A DNA stretch of 64,000 nucleotides from contig CAYXDC010000003.1 in NCBI GenBank assembly GCA_964463505.1, positions 36,033-100,032 of the forward strand, read 5' to 3'. This document shows, in pieces, positions 62,725 through 64,000 of this stretch. The notes under the pieces are model-generated. The model ran no database searches and was not told where the DNA came from. It saw only the letters and a list, made by a program, of their open reading frames with translations. The stretch comes from JAJZSS01 sp964463505 (GTDB lineage: Bacteria; Chloroflexota; Anaerolineae; Anaerolineales; UBA4823). The position numbers and the translations under genes were made by a program. The number at the start of each line of letters is the position of its first letter. Position 1 is the first letter of the stretch.

Positions 62725-62832
62725 GTAAAACGCCAAAAGAAACTTAACCAAACCTAACTTTTTTCCAGGCGTTTTACTCATGTAATTCGCTGGTTGAGAG
62801 TCCGATTTGTTAAGCTACTTATAGCGAATTAC
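62725..62832 (-). repeat. 108-bp two-hairpin repeat, copy B (inverted relative to copy A)
   Basis: Read on the minus strand it matches copy A at 18373-18480 over 108 bases with six mismatches. The boundaries are GTAAAACGCC (62725-62734), GGCGTTTTAC (62768-62777), GTAATTCGCT (62782-62791) and AGCGAATTAC (62823-62832). It lies between higA and the DNA polymerase gene and contains no reading frame. Both hairpin modules are complete, which argues that it is a unit, not a decayed fragment. Confidence 0.85.
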
Positions 62833-62858
62833 TATAGCTACCACTTTATGTTTTTTTA

Positions 62859-64000
62859 CTAACCTCCAGCTTGTACTGGCAAAGCCATCCACAGAGGTAG
62901 ACTGATACTACCCAGGCGATCTAACGGGACAGGCGGCAGCACCCCCGGCCGGCTGCCATAACCGGCGTTGCTGAACAGCCACCAGCGCAAGGTCTGCTCA
63001 TCCACCCCCACCGATCCCACAATCGAGCTGGCGGCGCGCACCAGCAGAGTGATATAACGCCCCAGGTCAGGGATCACCGGCCCAACGGCGGGGGCATCCC
63101 AGGCCTGCACACGCGGCTCGCCGCGCGTGAACCAATAGGGCCGAAAACTCACTTGGGCGAGCTGCTCGGGCNNNNNNNNNNGTGGATGGCGCCCTCTTTT
63201 TCGCGTTCGACGAACGCATCGGCGCGCAGGTGAACGTCGAGAACCTGTTCGACCGCCGGTACTTCCTGTTTTCGAACGGCAACAACAACATCACGCCCGG
63301 CTCGCCGCGCGTGAACAGGAAGCGCACGCGCTGCCCGGGGCGCATGGACTTGCCGCAAGCCAGCAGTTGGGCCACGGCACGCGCCACGGGTGAGGGCGAG
63401 CGGTATTCTTCCAGGGTGCGGCTAAGTGTCTGGGTTACCAACAGCCGATCCAGCGGCACGCGCCCACTGCGCAGCTCGCTCAGGCGGCGGCGCAGCAGGG
63501 TTACCTGAGCCGGCAGGCTGTCCACCGGCTGGGGCGCTTTACCCATCAGCTCCAGCATTTCCATCTGCACGTCTTTGATAAAGCGCGGCGTATCATGGCG
63601 GCGGGCTTCGATGCCGCGCAGCTTGAACGATCCATCCTGGAACAACCCGAAATAGCGGTTGGGCACCGGGACGCGCCGGTCTACGCGGGAGGGCAAAAAA
63701 GCCACCCAGCGGTAAACCCCATCCAGGGCGATAGGCAGCCCGGTGCGCGCAAGAATCTCTTCCAGCAGGGGTTGGAAGTCCGCCGCCTGGCGCTCGCCGT
63801 CCTTGCGCACCCATAAGCCGTCCACGTACATATGCAGCACCGTATAGCCCAGGTCTTCGGCGGCTTCCTTGGCGCGCAGCAGGGCCTCGCGCCCGTAGGC
63901 GGTGACCGCTTCATGAGCCTCGATACGCCCAAAGCGGGCGTTCTTATAGCCCAGGTAGCCAAAGCAGGTCACCAACAGCCATTTATGGGCCGTAGAGCGC
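62859..64000 (-). CDS. Family-B DNA polymerase, partial and split by an assembly gap/chimera
   Basis: The minus strand encodes the C-terminal part of a family-B DNA polymerase; the N-terminal part lies beyond the right edge. Visible are the finger/palm segment KWLLVTCFGYLGYKNARFG (replacing the usual K-x3-NSxYG motif), HEAVTAYGREALLRAKEA, and a palm motif YVDGLWVRKD in place of the canonical YGDTDS. The C-terminal part includes FLFTRGEP and RVQAWDAPAVG. Between 63133 and 63316 the frame is broken by a 10-N gap and a foreign TonB-receptor sequence. Removing these 184 bases restores one open frame: RVRFLFTRGEP then RVQAWD. The gene in the organism is therefore probably intact. Confidence 0.8.
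63172..63181. other. Assembly gap (10 Ns)
   Basis: Ten N bases join two contigs inside the DNA polymerase gene. The number ten is a scaffold default and does not measure the true distance. Confidence 0.99.
63182..63316 (+). other. Foreign fragment: C-terminal part of a TonB-dependent outer-membrane receptor
   Basis: From 63182 the plus strand reads without a stop as VDGALFFAFDERIGAQ, VNVENLFDRRYFLFSNG and NNNITPGSPRV, the conserved C-terminal beta-strands of TonB-dependent siderophore receptors. Nothing else in the window is a TonB or outer-membrane gene. A 19-base identical sequence (CGGCTCGCCGCGCGTGAAC) occurs here at 63298-63316 and in the polymerase gene at 63114-63132, which would explain a chimeric assembly join. 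It is best read as contamination from another bacterium. Confidence 0.8.

Noticed and set aside
63182..63316. TonB-dependent receptor gene of the host
   Set aside because: Only 45 residues are present, joined at a 19-bp microhomology next to an assembly gap, and no other outer-membrane genes are seen; read as contamination.

Overview
The window is a continuous piece of a bacterial chromosome, tightly packed with genes on both strands and without rRNA, tRNA, prophage or CRISPR. Gene content points to Chloroflexota, probably an Anaerolineae-like lineage. The signs are lipoproteins with Thr/Pro linkers, a MenA-type prenyltransferase, large molybdenum-hydroxylase operons, a divergent family-B DNA polymerase, a MoxR/DUF58/DUF4129-like cluster, and no outer-membrane genes belonging to the host. 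This assignment is inferred from protein families; no marker gene was searched.

Region by region. 1-978: end of a taurine/sulfonate-type ABC importer. 986-4741: MenA, an L,D-transpeptidase and an S41-protease lipoprotein interrupted by an amber codon. 4926-11687: a membrane Fe-S oxidoreductase, folate genes (folK, a small unknown, folP) and aconitase. 11793-18331 (minus): rsfS, thpR, a receiver protein and a molybdenum-hydroxylase block (two MocA-like domains, YqeC, YqeB, a molybdopterin subunit). 18373-22899: a small repeat, a phosphatase, a TetR-controlled exporter operon with a visible operator, and a class III aminotransferase. 22896-36029 (minus): a long operon of molybdenum-hydroxylase subunits, XdhC, a CBS-type pyrophosphatase, an M16 peptidase, a phosphorylase-like protein and a thioesterase. 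36235-38484: glmS behind a recognisable glmS ribozyme. 38513-41280: a two-component system. 41479-46611: an unrecognised zinc-finger protein, a CHRD protein, and exported proteins (phosphodiester glycosidase, M23 peptidase, cytochrome c). 46867-53713: a phosphoesterase, two convergent paralogues with a ParB-like domain (one fused to universal-stress domains) and a Ca2+-type P-ATPase. 53783-61988: DUF4129-like/DUF58/MoxR, an exonuclease-DinG helicase, and a lipid acyltransferase with a CDP-alcohol phosphatidyltransferase. 62051-62832: a higBA locus with a dead toxin, then a second copy of the repeat. 62859-64000: a family-B DNA polymerase broken by an assembly gap and a foreign TonB-receptor fragment.

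How the parts work together. The two minus-strand blocks hold three molybdopterin/FAD/2Fe-2S subunit sets or part-sets plus cofactor maturation proteins of the kind linked to selenium-dependent molybdenum hydroxylases. This suggests purine or N-heterocycle oxidation. The nucleoside-phosphorylase-like protein and the pyrophosphatase in the same operon fit that idea.

The most useful observations are the glmS ribozyme, the 108-bp two-hairpin repeat in inverted copies 44 kb apart, the amber-killed HigB toxin under a palindromic promoter, the ParB-like/stress-domain paralogue pair, the zinc-finger protein with a Gly/Val/Asn-rich tail, and the chimeric assembly junction near the right end.
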